5,451 bases of DNA from positions 1 through 5,451 of the forward strand of contig JAPLDC010000395.1 in the NCBI GenBank assembly GCA_026391935.1, written 5' to 3'. The notes under the pieces were generated by a model. It was not told the origin of the DNA, did no database searches, and saw only the letters and a list, made by a program, of their open reading frames with translations. This document shows, one piece after another, positions 1 through 5,451 of the stretch (positions within the stretch are counted from its first letter, which is position 1; every line of letters begins with the position of its first letter). This DNA comes from Bacteroidota bacterium. Lineage in GTDB: Bacteria; Bacteroidota; Bacteroidia; 2-12-FULL-35-15. Position numbers and translations under genes: made by a program.

Positions 1-67
1 TCTTTAAAGTTTTTAATTTTTTTTATTTCTATTTCCGTTTCCGGATATTTTTTCTTTTTTTGAGTTA

Positions 68-144
68 AGGTGTGGGCGTCTGCCAATTAATATAAACAAC
101 ATCCCCATGTGCCAATTAATTTTGTTGCAAACCTCCCAACACCT
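68..144. repeat. Small element bounded by imperfect inverted repeats
   Basis: AGGTGTGGG at 68-76 is mirrored by CCCAACACCT at 135-144, whose reverse complement is AGGTGTTGGG. The arms match apart from one bulged base. They enclose 58 bp that contain both copies of the 11-bp direct repeat. The size and layout suggest a miniature intergenic repeat or a folded RNA element. No transposase or target-site duplication is visible, so this is a structural description and not an identified family. Confidence 0.4.
81..120. repeat. 11-bp direct repeat pair
   Basis: The 11-mer TGCCAATTAAT occurs exactly twice, at 81-91 and 110-120, with starts 29 bp apart. Both copies lie inside a larger patch (68-144) flanked by an imperfect inverted repeat. 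The repeat is visible directly in the sequence, and its function is unknown. It may be part of a dispersed intergenic element. Confidence 0.6.
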
Positions 145-210
145 GCTCTTGATTTATTTGAAACACTATTTGAATGAACTTCTGAACAATATTACGCTAC
201 AAAAAGGCAC

Positions 211-246
211 AAGTAAACCCATAATGAGTAAATGGCAGGTTCACTT
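211..246 (-). terminator. Possible weak intrinsic terminator of the regulator gene
   Basis: Bases 211-219 (AAGTAAACC) and 238-246 (GGTTCACTT) can pair over nine positions. In the minus-strand RNA the one mismatch becomes a U-G wobble. Three more pairs (220-222 with 232-234) can extend the stem and leave a nine-base loop. On the minus-strand transcript the stem is followed by GTGCC and then a run of five T (201-205). The hairpin lies 35-70 bases past the regulator's stop, where a terminator is expected. The stem is AT-rich and the U-tract is short and offset, so this is a weak candidate. Confidence 0.3.
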
Positions 247-277
247 ATTTAACGGTAGGTATTAAAATTTAAGCGGT
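247..277. promoter_or_regulatory. Near-direct repeat resembling a LytTR half-site pair
   Basis: ATTTAACGGT (247-256) and ATTTAAGCGGT (267-277) are near copies. Read on the minus strand they are ACCGTTAAAT and ACCGCTTAAAT, and their ACCG ends lie 21 bp apart, about two helical turns. LytTR proteins such as AgrA bind two 9-bp direct repeats containing a GTT core, spaced roughly this way. The first copy fits that pattern well, while the second has an inserted C that breaks the core. The site lies immediately after the stop codon of a LytTR gene, and no target promoter is visible. Very tentative. Confidence 0.18.
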
Positions 278-281
278 GTGG

Positions 282-1031
282 TTATAAATGGGAAAGTTTT
301 TCGAGGAAATCTGTTTTATTACGTCTGGATACTTCAACTTGTGAATTGTCGCTCAGTACAACATATCCGCCTTCTCCCTTTATGTATTTTTTTACGTGTT
401 CCAGATTGATCAAATGGGAGCGATGTATACGAAAAAAATTATCCTCGGCAAACATCTGTTCATATTCACCTAATGTGCGTGAGGCAATGATCTTTTTTCC
501 GTTTGTAAGGATAAAAAAAGTATAATTTCCATCCGAATCGCAGCGGATAATATCAGAAAGATTGATAAAGATCAAGCCATCGCCATCAGGAATACCGACT
601 TTCTTAAGTTTATTTTCGGGTCTTACGTTCGATAATAATGTTTTGAATTGTTTATCAAGCGTGCTTTTTTGTCCCGCACGTTCTTCGAAACGCTTAACAG
701 CAATTACGAGTTCTTCAGGATCGATAGGTTTTAAGATATAATCGACAGCACTGAATTTGATCGCTTTTATTGCGTAATGATCATAGGCAGTAGTGAAAAT
801 AATATTGAAATTTATGTTCTTGAATTTTTCGAGCAGGTCGAAAGCATTTCCATTCGGCATTTCTATATCTAAAAATACCAGATCAGGTTCTTTGTTGGTA
901 ATTGCTTCGAAAGCACTTAACATTGAATCTACCTTAGCAACAACTTCTATTTGTTTGCAATTTTTCTCCAACATTTTAGATAATGATTCGCGTGCGCCTA
1001 ATTCATCATCTACTATTATTGCTTTTATCAT
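282..1031 (-). CDS. LytTR-family response regulator (LytR/AlgR type)
   Basis: A cytoplasmic DNA-binding response regulator of 249 residues, normal for the family. The REC domain spans about residues 1-120. It shows the acidic pair Asp8/Asp9, the phosphoacceptor Asp55 in FLDIEMP, the conserved Thr81 in TTAYD and the Lys101 of LKP. A short linker leads to a LytTR domain at about 143-247, with the typical FFRIHRSHLINLEHV segment (199-213) and VEVSRRNKTDFLEKL near the C-terminus. By family knowledge, phosphorylation at Asp55 promotes dimerisation and binding to paired direct repeats upstream of target promoters. The ATG gives a REC domain that begins at its normal first strand (MIKAIIVDDE), so no other start is needed. 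The gene lies 72 bp downstream of the sensor kinase on the same strand, and that kinase is the obvious phosphate donor. Its targets cannot be read from this window. The family call is firm, the regulon unknown. Confidence 0.95.
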   Translation of the reverse strand: MIKAIIVDDELGARESLSKMLEKNCKQIEVVAKVDSMLSAFEAITNKEPDLVFLDIEMPNGNAFDLLEKFKNINFNIIFTTAYDHYAIKAIKFSAVDYILKPIDPEELVIAVKRFEERAGQKSTLDKQFKTLLSNVRPENKLKKVGIPDGDGLIFINLSDIIRCDSDGNYTFFILTNGKKIIASRTLGEYEQMFAEDNFFRIHRSHLINLEHVKKYIKGEGGYVVLSDNSQVEVSRRNKTDFLEKLSHL

Positions 1032-1052
1032 ATGCTTCTAAATATGAATTTT

Positions 1053-1068
1053 GTTTACTAAAGTTTAC
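1053..1068. repeat. GTTTAC direct repeat, 10-bp phase, in the kinase-regulator spacer
   Basis: GTTTAC occurs at 1053-1058 and again at 1063-1068, exactly one helical turn apart, in the 72-bp spacer just upstream of the response regulator start. Such phasing suits a protein bound to one DNA face, so an autoregulatory site is possible. The spacing is shorter than the roughly 21-bp period typical of LytTR sites. The rest of the spacer is AT-rich and shows no convincing promoter pair. Confidence 0.3.
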
Positions 1069-1103
1069 AAATACTAATATACAAATTAATATTTTAAAAT
1101 TTG

Positions 1104-4058
1104 TTAATTCTCTTTTTCATCAAGTGGAATGACTAGTAGTACTTTTGTCCCAGAGGCTTTGCCATCTTCGAAAAGATCAATAATTTCAGCATAAATAGTG
1201 CTCTTTAAACTGGAATTCAAAATATCCAATCGGTCCTTGGTGATACTCATTCCCATCGATTTATGTTGTTGGACTCTGTTCTTTTTGAATTCCATTGAAC
1301 TTTCCCTTCCAATACCGTTGTCTTCAATGGTACATAAAATAGTATCGTTTTGTTTATTTAATGTAATCGTGATCTTTCCATTTCCTTGTTTTGGTAAGAG
1401 GCCATGTAAAATTGCATTTTCTACATATGGTTGTATAAGCATGGACGGAATGCGGTCATAGGCCTGATCGATTTGAGGATCGACAATAATATGGTATTCA
1501 AACTTTTTGTCGAAACGCATCACTTCTAATTCGAGATACAGATCCAGTGCATTTATTTCTTCTGCAACAGCAATCACTTGTTGTTTCGAATTATCCATGA
1601 TCCTTCGCATTAGTTTGGCAAATTTTGACAAATATTTTAATGCTGCATCTGTATCATTATTTGAGATATAATGTTGTATAGAGCTTAAAGTGTTAAAGAT
1701 AAAGTGTGGATTCATCTGAGCGCGTAATGCTTGTGACTCGATGTTGGCAATTTTTTTATTGAGTTCGGTTTTACTTTTTTCACGATCTTTTATTCTCATG
1801 ATGCGAATTCTGATTGAGAAAATCAGCGCCAGAATAAAAAATGAACTTGTGGAAATTGTGAATGCCCAGGTTTTCCAAAATGGCCGATCGATAGTGAATG
1901 TAAAGGACACAGGTGTTTTATTCCATACTCCTTCATTATTAGAACTGATCACATTAAACGTATATGTACCCGGAGGTAAATTTGAAAAGGTGCTGAACCT
2001 GTCTTTAGTTGGCGGCGACCGATTATTTTCGAAGCCTTCTAAAAAGTGCGAATATTTTACTTTTGATGGGTTCGTCAGACAAATTCCGGAATACTTAAAT
2101 GTGATATTGTTGTTATCATAAGACAAATGAACATAATTAGTAAGTGCTGTGTCCTTATAAAAAAGGCTGAAGTTGGTAATGCTTATTTTCGATTCAAAAG
2201 TATTATCAATATATTCATGTGGATCATATTTTATTAATCCATTTACAGTACCAAACCAAATAGAGCCATCCTTATCAACGAAGGCCCCGTTTCCATTACA
2301 TTCGACTCCCGAAAATCCATCTTGTTTTCCAAATTGAATGATTTTTTTTATTCCGTTCTTTTTGTACTCTTCAATATTTAATTTGTTTAATCCTTGGTTG
2401 GTACCCACCCAAATATCTTTTTGAGAAATCCCAAATGCCAATGAGTAAACCAGATCGGAACTCATACCATCATTTTCATTAAAATTAATTGGTTTTTTAT
2501 CCAATTGATTTGGATCGATCATCCATAATCCATCCAAGGCTCCGAAATATAAATTACCTTCTTTATCGATAAGAGATGCCAAATATGAATCGTTTGTCAG
2601 TCCTAATTGTTTGCTGCACTCTACAAATATTTTTCCTTCTTGTTTGAATAATCCTCCTAAATAAGTTCCGACCCATAACCTTCCTGTTTTATCTTCTACA
2701 AATGTCCAGGCATCACATTTTTCGGATAATCCCTTTAAAGAATAGGAGCTGAATTTTTCTCCATTATATTTATATATTTTCTTACTACTTCCTAGCCAAA
2801 TATTATTTTTGGAATCTTTATATATACAATTGATAGGATCTTTCCACACGGAGGATGTATCATTTTTTTTGCTGAATACTTTTTCGTTATAGATCGTCAG
2901 TCCTTTATCTGTGCCCAGCCAAAGGATCCCGGGACTATACTCGAAGATCATATTTACACCATTTGCATCCAGCCCCTTTTCTTTATCGAACTGCAAAAAT
3001 TCTCCATTGTCATATTTAAACAAACCTCCACCTTGTGAACCAGCCCATAAATTATTTTTGGAATCACGTATGACAGCAAAAATAAAATTATTTGTTAGTC
3101 CGTCATGGATGCCAAAACTTAAAAATGGATTTCCTCTGTATTTAAATAATCCTGAGTAAGTACCGATCCATAAATTGCGTTCAAAATCTTCGTATAAACA
3201 ACCAACCAAATTACTGTTCTGATCTCTTTTTATAGAATATTTTATAAATTTTCCATCAACAAATTTTTGCAGACCTTTTCCAGAGCCGATCCAAATTGTG
3301 TTTTTGTAATCGCATAAAATAGAAGTTATATTGTTATCTGCCAATCCTTCGTTTTCAGAATAGCAAGTAAATGTGTTATTTGCTAGTGTACAGATACCGT
3401 TTGATGTAGCAATCCAGATCTTATTTTCTTTATCCTGGGTTATGCCGTTTATGTTGTTTGAGGAAAGTCCATTTGCGATGTTGTAATTGGTGAATTTTTT
3501 TCCATCGAAAATACTTAATCCTGCTGTTGTTCCTATCCAAATGTTTGCATCCTTATCCTGAAAAATACATTTAACGATGTTCCCGGCTAATCCGTTTTTT
3601 ACAGAAAAATTAATAAATGTTCCTTCTGTTAATTTGCTGACTCCATATTCTGTTCCAAACCAGATATTACCGTTTGAATCTTTTAGTGAGCAAGAAATAG
3701 TATTATTGATCAGTCCGTTTTTTGTGGTGTAACTGGTAAATGTTTTACCGTTAAATTTGTTTATACCGCTAACAGTTCCTATCCATAAATTTCCTTGGTT
3801 GTCATCACAAATAGTTGTTACAAAATGGTTGAGTAATCCGTCTTTTGTGGCGTAGTTGGTAAAAGAGATACCGTCGAATTTACTTAATCCTCCATAACCG
3901 CCACTCCATAAATTTCCTTTATTATCTTGAAAGATCGTGGAGACATTAACAAATGGCAGTCCGTCATCAACTGAGTAATTTTGAAAAAACACAGATTGTG
4001 CTGCACAATTTAGTGTGAGCAAAATGGATGAGAAGAGAAGAATACGTTTTGCTTTCAT
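1104..4058 (-). CDS. Membrane sensor histidine kinase: double beta-propeller, Y_Y_Y, His_kinase/HATPase
   Basis: A 984-residue inner-membrane sensor kinase. Residues 1-20 look like a signal peptide (basic start, hydrophobic core, likely cleavage before Gln21). Residues 30-615 form 14 propeller repeats of the pattern D..GNLWIGT..GL.KFDG..F. About 660-728 is a Y_Y_Y-type immunoglobulin-like domain (LEGF, then LPPGTYTFNV), although the Trp usual after LEG is absent. One membrane helix lies at about 731-749, followed by a charged, probably helical linker. The His_kinase domain has QMNPHFIFN with phosphoacceptor His785. The ATPase part has the N box YVENAILHG (Asn881), the G1 box EDNGIGR (913-918), KSMGM and GTKV. 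This is LytS-like and lacks the REC and AraC modules of hybrid two-component systems. It should sense a periplasmic ligand and phosphorylate the LytTR protein encoded next. The ligand is unknown. It starts 47 bp after thiL, so cotranscription is possible. Confidence 0.93.
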   Translation of the reverse strand: MKAKRILLFSSILLTLNCAAQSVFFQNYSVDDGLPFVNVSTIFQDNKGNLWSGGYGGLSKFDGISFTNYATKDGLLNHFVTTICDDNQGNLWIGTVSGINKFNGKTFTSYTTKNGLINNTISCSLKDSNGNIWFGTEYGVSKLTEGTFINFSVKNGLAGNIVKCIFQDKDANIWIGTTAGLSIFDGKKFTNYNIANGLSSNNINGITQDKENKIWIATSNGICTLANNTFTCYSENEGLADNNITSILCDYKNTIWIGSGKGLQKFVDGKFIKYSIKRDQNSNLVGCLYEDFERNLWIGTYSGLFKYRGNPFLSFGIHDGLTNNFIFAVIRDSKNNLWAGSQGGGLFKYDNGEFLQFDKEKGLDANGVNMIFEYSPGILWLGTDKGLTIYNEKVFSKKNDTSSVWKDPINCIYKDSKNNIWLGSSKKIYKYNGEKFSSYSLKGLSEKCDAWTFVEDKTGRLWVGTYLGGLFKQEGKIFVECSKQLGLTNDSYLASLIDKEGNLYFGALDGLWMIDPNQLDKKPINFNENDGMSSDLVYSLAFGISQKDIWVGTNQGLNKLNIEEYKKNGIKKIIQFGKQDGFSGVECNGNGAFVDKDGSIWFGTVNGLIKYDPHEYIDNTFESKISITNFSLFYKDTALTNYVHLSYDNNNITFKYSGICLTNPSKVKYSHFLEGFENNRSPPTKDRFSTFSNLPPGTYTFNVISSNNEGVWNKTPVSFTFTIDRPFWKTWAFTISTSSFFILALIFSIRIRIMRIKDREKSKTELNKKIANIESQALRAQMNPHFIFNTLSSIQHYISNNDTDAALKYLSKFAKLMRRIMDNSKQQVIAVAEEINALDLYLELEVMRFDKKFEYHIIVDPQIDQAYDRIPSMLIQPYVENAILHGLLPKQGNGKITITLNKQNDTILCTIEDNGIGRESSMEFKKNRVQQHKSMGMSITKDRLDILNSSLKSTIYAEIIDLFEDGKASGTKVLLVIPLDEKEN
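2230..3971 (-). repeat. 14 propeller repeats in the sensor domain (123-bp period)
   Basis: This is a coding repeat inside the kinase gene. The conserved aromatic of the LWIGT motif falls at residues 51, 92, 133, 174, 215, 256, 297, 338, 380, 421, 462, 504 (Tyr), 550 and 601. The first eight are spaced exactly 41 residues (123 bp) apart, and spacing loosens only at the C-terminal end. Some similarity survives in the DNA: TTTGTGG.GTA..TGGTAAA on the plus strand recurs at 3721 and 3844. In related sensors 14 such repeats fold into two seven-bladed propellers, which is the likely arrangement here. Confidence 0.85.
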
Positions 4059-4105
4059 AATTTGATAAGCAAATAATTATTTATTTCAACTATAAAATTG
4101 ATCTC

Positions 4106-5149
4106 TTACTTTTTCAAAAGAGAATCCCATCCTTGTGCAGTAAGCATTATGGAGGTGCCTGCTTTTGAAATTAAATTTACGCCATCTTTACTATTGGTCA
4201 TGTGACCGATGACTGTGATATCGGGGTTTGCCTTTACTTTTGGAAAATCTGATTGGTCAATTGTAAAAAGTAGTTCATAGTCTTCGCCGCCATTTAACGC
4301 ACAAATGGTAGGATCCATATTAAATTCGCGCGCCATATTGTATGTTGAAGGATCGATGGGGATCTTTTCTTCAAACAAATTGCATCCTACATTTGACTGT
4401 GAACTGATATGTAAAATTTCGGAAGCCAAGCCATCGGAAATATCGATCATGGAAGTAGGTTTCACTTCCAGTTTTTTCAATAGAACAGGAATATCTTTTC
4501 TTGCTTCAGGTTTCAATTGGCGTTCCAGGATATAGTCGTTGCCGCCGAGATCCGGTTGCACGCCCGGTGATTCCATGAAAATTTGTTTTTCACGTTCTAG
4601 TAATTGTAGTCCGACATAGGCAGCTCCAAGATCACCGGTTACACAAAGTAAGTCGCCTTCTTTTGCGCCATTTCTGAAAACAAGTTCGTCCGGGTCGGCT
4701 TCGCCAATTGCTGTAATGCTTATCACGAGTCCGGATTTTGAAGTGGTTGTGTCACCACCGACAATATCCACATTGTGTTTTTTGCAAGCCATCCCGATAC
4801 CTTCGTAAAGCTCTTCCATTGCTTCAACAGAGAAACGGTTGGAGATCGCTAAAGAGATTGTGATCTGCTTCGGTGTTGCATTCATCGCATAAATATCCGA
4901 TAAGTTGACCGATACAGATTTGAATCCTAAATGTTTAAGGGGAACATAGGCAAGATCGAAGTGTACGCCTTCAACAAGCATATCGGTGGAAATAACGGTT
5001 TGTTTTCCTTTATAATCAATAACGGCAGCATCGTCACCGACTCCTTTTATAGTGCTTTCGTTTTTTATTTCAATAAATTGTGTAAGGTGTTTTATTAACC
5101 CAAATTCACCCAAACTGCTGAGTTCGGTGCGGTCTGTATTTTCCAGCAT
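4106..5149 (-). CDS. thiL: Thiamine-monophosphate kinase
   Basis: ThiL is a cytoplasmic enzyme that phosphorylates thiamine monophosphate with ATP to give thiamine diphosphate, the last step of cofactor synthesis. The 347-residue protein carries the family motifs in order: GVGDDAAV (36-43, with metal-binding Asp39/Asp40), STDMLVEGVHF (54-64), VNLSDIYAMNATP (81-93), VGGDTT (130-135), VTGDLGAAYVG (170-180), IDISDGLASE (235-244) and GGEDYELLFT (287-296). Length is close to normal for the family (E. coli ThiL is about 325 residues), and no key motif is missing. The ATG at 5147-5149 is preferred because the family-like segment LSSLGEFGLI begins within ten residues. An out-of-frame ATG lies five bases upstream. 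No other thiamine gene and no thiamine riboswitch is seen here; the spacer to the divergent gene is only 132 bp. A promoter candidate lies at 5171-5202. The sensor kinase gene follows after 47 bp. Confidence 0.97.
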   Translation of the reverse strand: MLENTDRTELSSLGEFGLIKHLTQFIEIKNESTIKGVGDDAAVIDYKGKQTVISTDMLVEGVHFDLAYVPLKHLGFKSVSVNLSDIYAMNATPKQITISLAISNRFSVEAMEELYEGIGMACKKHNVDIVGGDTTTSKSGLVISITAIGEADPDELVFRNGAKEGDLLCVTGDLGAAYVGLQLLEREKQIFMESPGVQPDLGGNDYILERQLKPEARKDIPVLLKKLEVKPTSMIDISDGLASEILHISSQSNVGCNLFEEKIPIDPSTYNMAREFNMDPTICALNGGEDYELLFTIDQSDFPKVKANPDITVIGHMTNSKDGVNLISKAGTSIMLTAQGWDSLLKK

Positions 5150-5152
5150 ATC

Positions 5153-5167
5153 ATTATTATTATTATT
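5153..5167 (-). repeat. (AAT)5 trinucleotide tract before thiL
   Basis: Five perfect ATT units on the plus strand (AAT on the thiL strand) end four bases before the thiL ATG. They overlap the place where transcription would begin if the promoter at 5171-5202 is right. An A/T-rich, unstructured leader suits translation initiation in Bacteroidota, which rely little on Shine-Dalgarno pairing. Copy number could vary by slippage, but nothing here shows that it does. Confidence 0.7.
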
Positions 5168-5170
5168 AAG

Positions 5171-5202
5171 TAAAAGTAAGGCTTATCTGTGAATGCAACA
5201 AA
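5171..5202 (-). promoter_or_regulatory. Candidate Bacteroidota promoter for thiL
   Basis: On the minus strand TTTG (5202-5199) is followed after 20 bp by TACTTTTA (5178-5171). This matches the Bacteroidota pattern of TTTG at -33 and TAnnTTTG at -7, with one mismatch in the last base. Transcription would begin around 5160-5166, leaving a leader of roughly 10-17 bases. It may also drive the downstream kinase and regulator genes. Confidence 0.45.
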
Positions 5203-5227
5203 CCTTAATTTGGATTCATTGTATTTT

Positions 5228-5257
5228 TTTGAGATGTCTTTTTTTTAGTTAATTTTA
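5228..5257 (+). promoter_or_regulatory. Candidate promoter of the divergent membrane-protein gene
   Basis: TTTG at 5228-5231 is followed after 18 bp by TAATTTTA at 5250-5257, close to the Bacteroidota consensus TTTG / TAnnTTTG, with a last-base mismatch and slightly short spacing. The predicted start near 5263 leaves a leader of about 19 bases before the ATG at 5282. The region is T-rich, so chance matches are likely. Confidence 0.3.
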
Positions 5258-5281
5258 GGTTATTATTACAACGACAAGATT

Positions 5282-5451
5282 ATGGCTAAAAAAGAAAAAC
5301 AAACTGTCATTCAAGCAAAGGGTCCGGTAAAAAGGACGAGTTCAAAAGCTGACCTGTTCGATAAATTGAATACATGGTTTGAGAAAAATGATAAAATAAT
5401 ATTTTATGTTTTTTTGTTTCTGTCGACTTTGTTTTCCTATTTATTATTTGA
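5282..5451 (+). CDS. N-terminus of a membrane protein, possibly a family 39-like glycosyltransferase (cut by window edge)
   Basis: The frame is open from the ATG at 5282 to the window end, giving 56 complete residues. The start is MAKKEKQTVIQAKG, a basic cytoplasmic tail. An amphipathic stretch (LFDKLNTWFEKNDK, about 25-38) follows, then a hydrophobic segment from about residue 39 (IIFYVFLFLSTLFSYLLF) that reads as the first transmembrane helix. The short basic tail, the W-F-x-K-x-D-K motif and the immediate helix resemble Bacteroidota GT-C fold (ArnT/PMT-like, family 39) glycosyltransferases, which use lipid-linked sugars at the membrane. That assignment rests on a short N-terminal stretch and is tentative; only 'membrane protein' is well supported. 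It is transcribed divergently from thiL across a 132-bp spacer. No Shine-Dalgarno sequence is seen. Confidence 0.75.
   Translation, partial: MAKKEKQTVIQAKGPVKRTSSKADLFDKLNTWFEKNDKIIFYVFLFLSTLFSYLLF

Larger units (their letters stand above)
1..281. other. Non-coding left flank, A/T-rich, with repeat remnants
   Basis: No convincing gene lies in this stretch downstream of the response regulator. Bases 1-60 are a T-rich run on the plus strand. On the minus strand one reading frame is open from base 83 to the window edge. It gives a lysine- and glutamate-rich peptide containing KKYPETEIEIKK, but it has no ATG and is preceded in frame by TAA at 87-89. A TTG at 84-86 is the only possible start. The same frame is also open upstream of that stop, from about 195 to 90. 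This could be a degenerate gene, a dispersed intergenic repeat, or the leader of a gene beyond the edge. The remaining content is the repeat patch at 68-144, a hairpin at 211-246 and a near-direct repeat at 247-277, described separately. Confidence 0.5.

Noticed and set aside
13..108. 31-codon minus-strand frame starting with ATG at 106-108
   Set aside because: It is short and composed largely of A-rich low-complexity codons. It has no start context and lies inside the repeat patch. It could not be supported as a gene.
793..1041. 82-codon open frame on the plus strand
   Set aside because: It lies antisense to the REC domain of the response regulator, which has all its family motifs. The antisense peptide shows no recognisable domain.
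1198..1461. 87-codon open frame on the plus strand
   Set aside because: It is antisense to the HATPase domain of the kinase, whose N and G boxes are intact.
1741..2121. 126-codon open frame on the plus strand
   Set aside because: It is antisense to the membrane helix and Y_Y_Y region of the kinase. Its apparent hydrophobic start mirrors codons of the real gene.
2911..3159. 82-codon open frame on the plus strand
   Set aside because: It is antisense to the propeller repeats and is kept open by the repetitive coding sequence of the kinase.
2230..3971. 123-bp periodic repeats considered as a CRISPR or satellite array
   Set aside because: The period is that of protein propeller blades in an intact reading frame. 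There are no identical repeats with unique spacers.
4002..4016. Lipoprotein signal (lipobox) at the kinase N-terminus around Cys18
   Set aside because: The residue before Cys18 is Asn, where lipoboxes need a small residue. Cleavage before Gln21 fits an ordinary signal peptide better, and the protein already has a membrane helix.
4071..4082. Perfect 12-bp palindrome AAATAATTATTT in the thiL-kinase spacer
   Set aside because: It is made only of A and T in an AT-rich spacer, so a chance palindrome is the simplest reading. It has no GC stem or T-tract to act as a terminator.
4305..4535. 76-codon open frame on the plus strand
   Set aside because: It is antisense to the conserved DISDGL and GGEDYELLFT regions of thiL.
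5150..5281. Thiamine diphosphate riboswitch upstream of thiL
   Set aside because: The spacer is only 132 bp, the predicted leader is under 20 bases, and no conserved THI-box sequence was seen on the thiL strand.

Overview
The window looks like a chromosomal segment from a member of the Bacteroidota (Flavobacteriia, Sphingobacteriia or Chitinophagia type). The evidence is low GC with A/T-rich spacers, no clear Shine-Dalgarno sequences before the starts, promoter-like TTTG / TAnnTTTG pairs, and a propeller-type sensor kinase of a kind common in that phylum.

Layout, left to right. Bases 1-281 hold no convincing gene. They contain a small repeat-rich patch (about 68-144), a weak hairpin terminator candidate (211-246) and a near-direct repeat beside the next stop codon. 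Three complete genes follow, all on the minus strand, so transcription runs right to left: thiL (5149 to 4106), a 984-residue sensor histidine kinase (4058 to 1104) and a 249-residue LytTR response regulator (1031 to 282). The spacers between them are 47 and 72 bp. At the right edge a divergent plus-strand gene starts at 5282 and leaves the window after 56 codons. It looks like the N-terminus of a multi-pass membrane protein, possibly a family 39-like glycosyltransferase.

The kinase and regulator form a textbook LytS/LytR-like pair. A periplasmic sensor of 14 propeller repeats (two seven-bladed propellers by family precedent) and a Y_Y_Y domain passes a signal through one membrane helix to a His_kinase/HATPase module. 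That module would phosphorylate Asp55 of the REC domain in the LytTR regulator. The design resembles the one-protein hybrid two-component systems used for glycan sensing, but the output is a separate protein with a different DNA-binding domain. The ligand is unknown. thiL (last step of thiamine diphosphate synthesis) lies directly upstream on the same strand. Whether it is only a housekeeping neighbour or shares a transcript cannot be settled from sequence.

No wholly novel system is evident. The points most worth a second look are the repeat patch at the left edge, possible LytTR-type direct repeats, the strict 41-residue propeller register, and an (AAT)5 tract at the predicted thiL transcription start.
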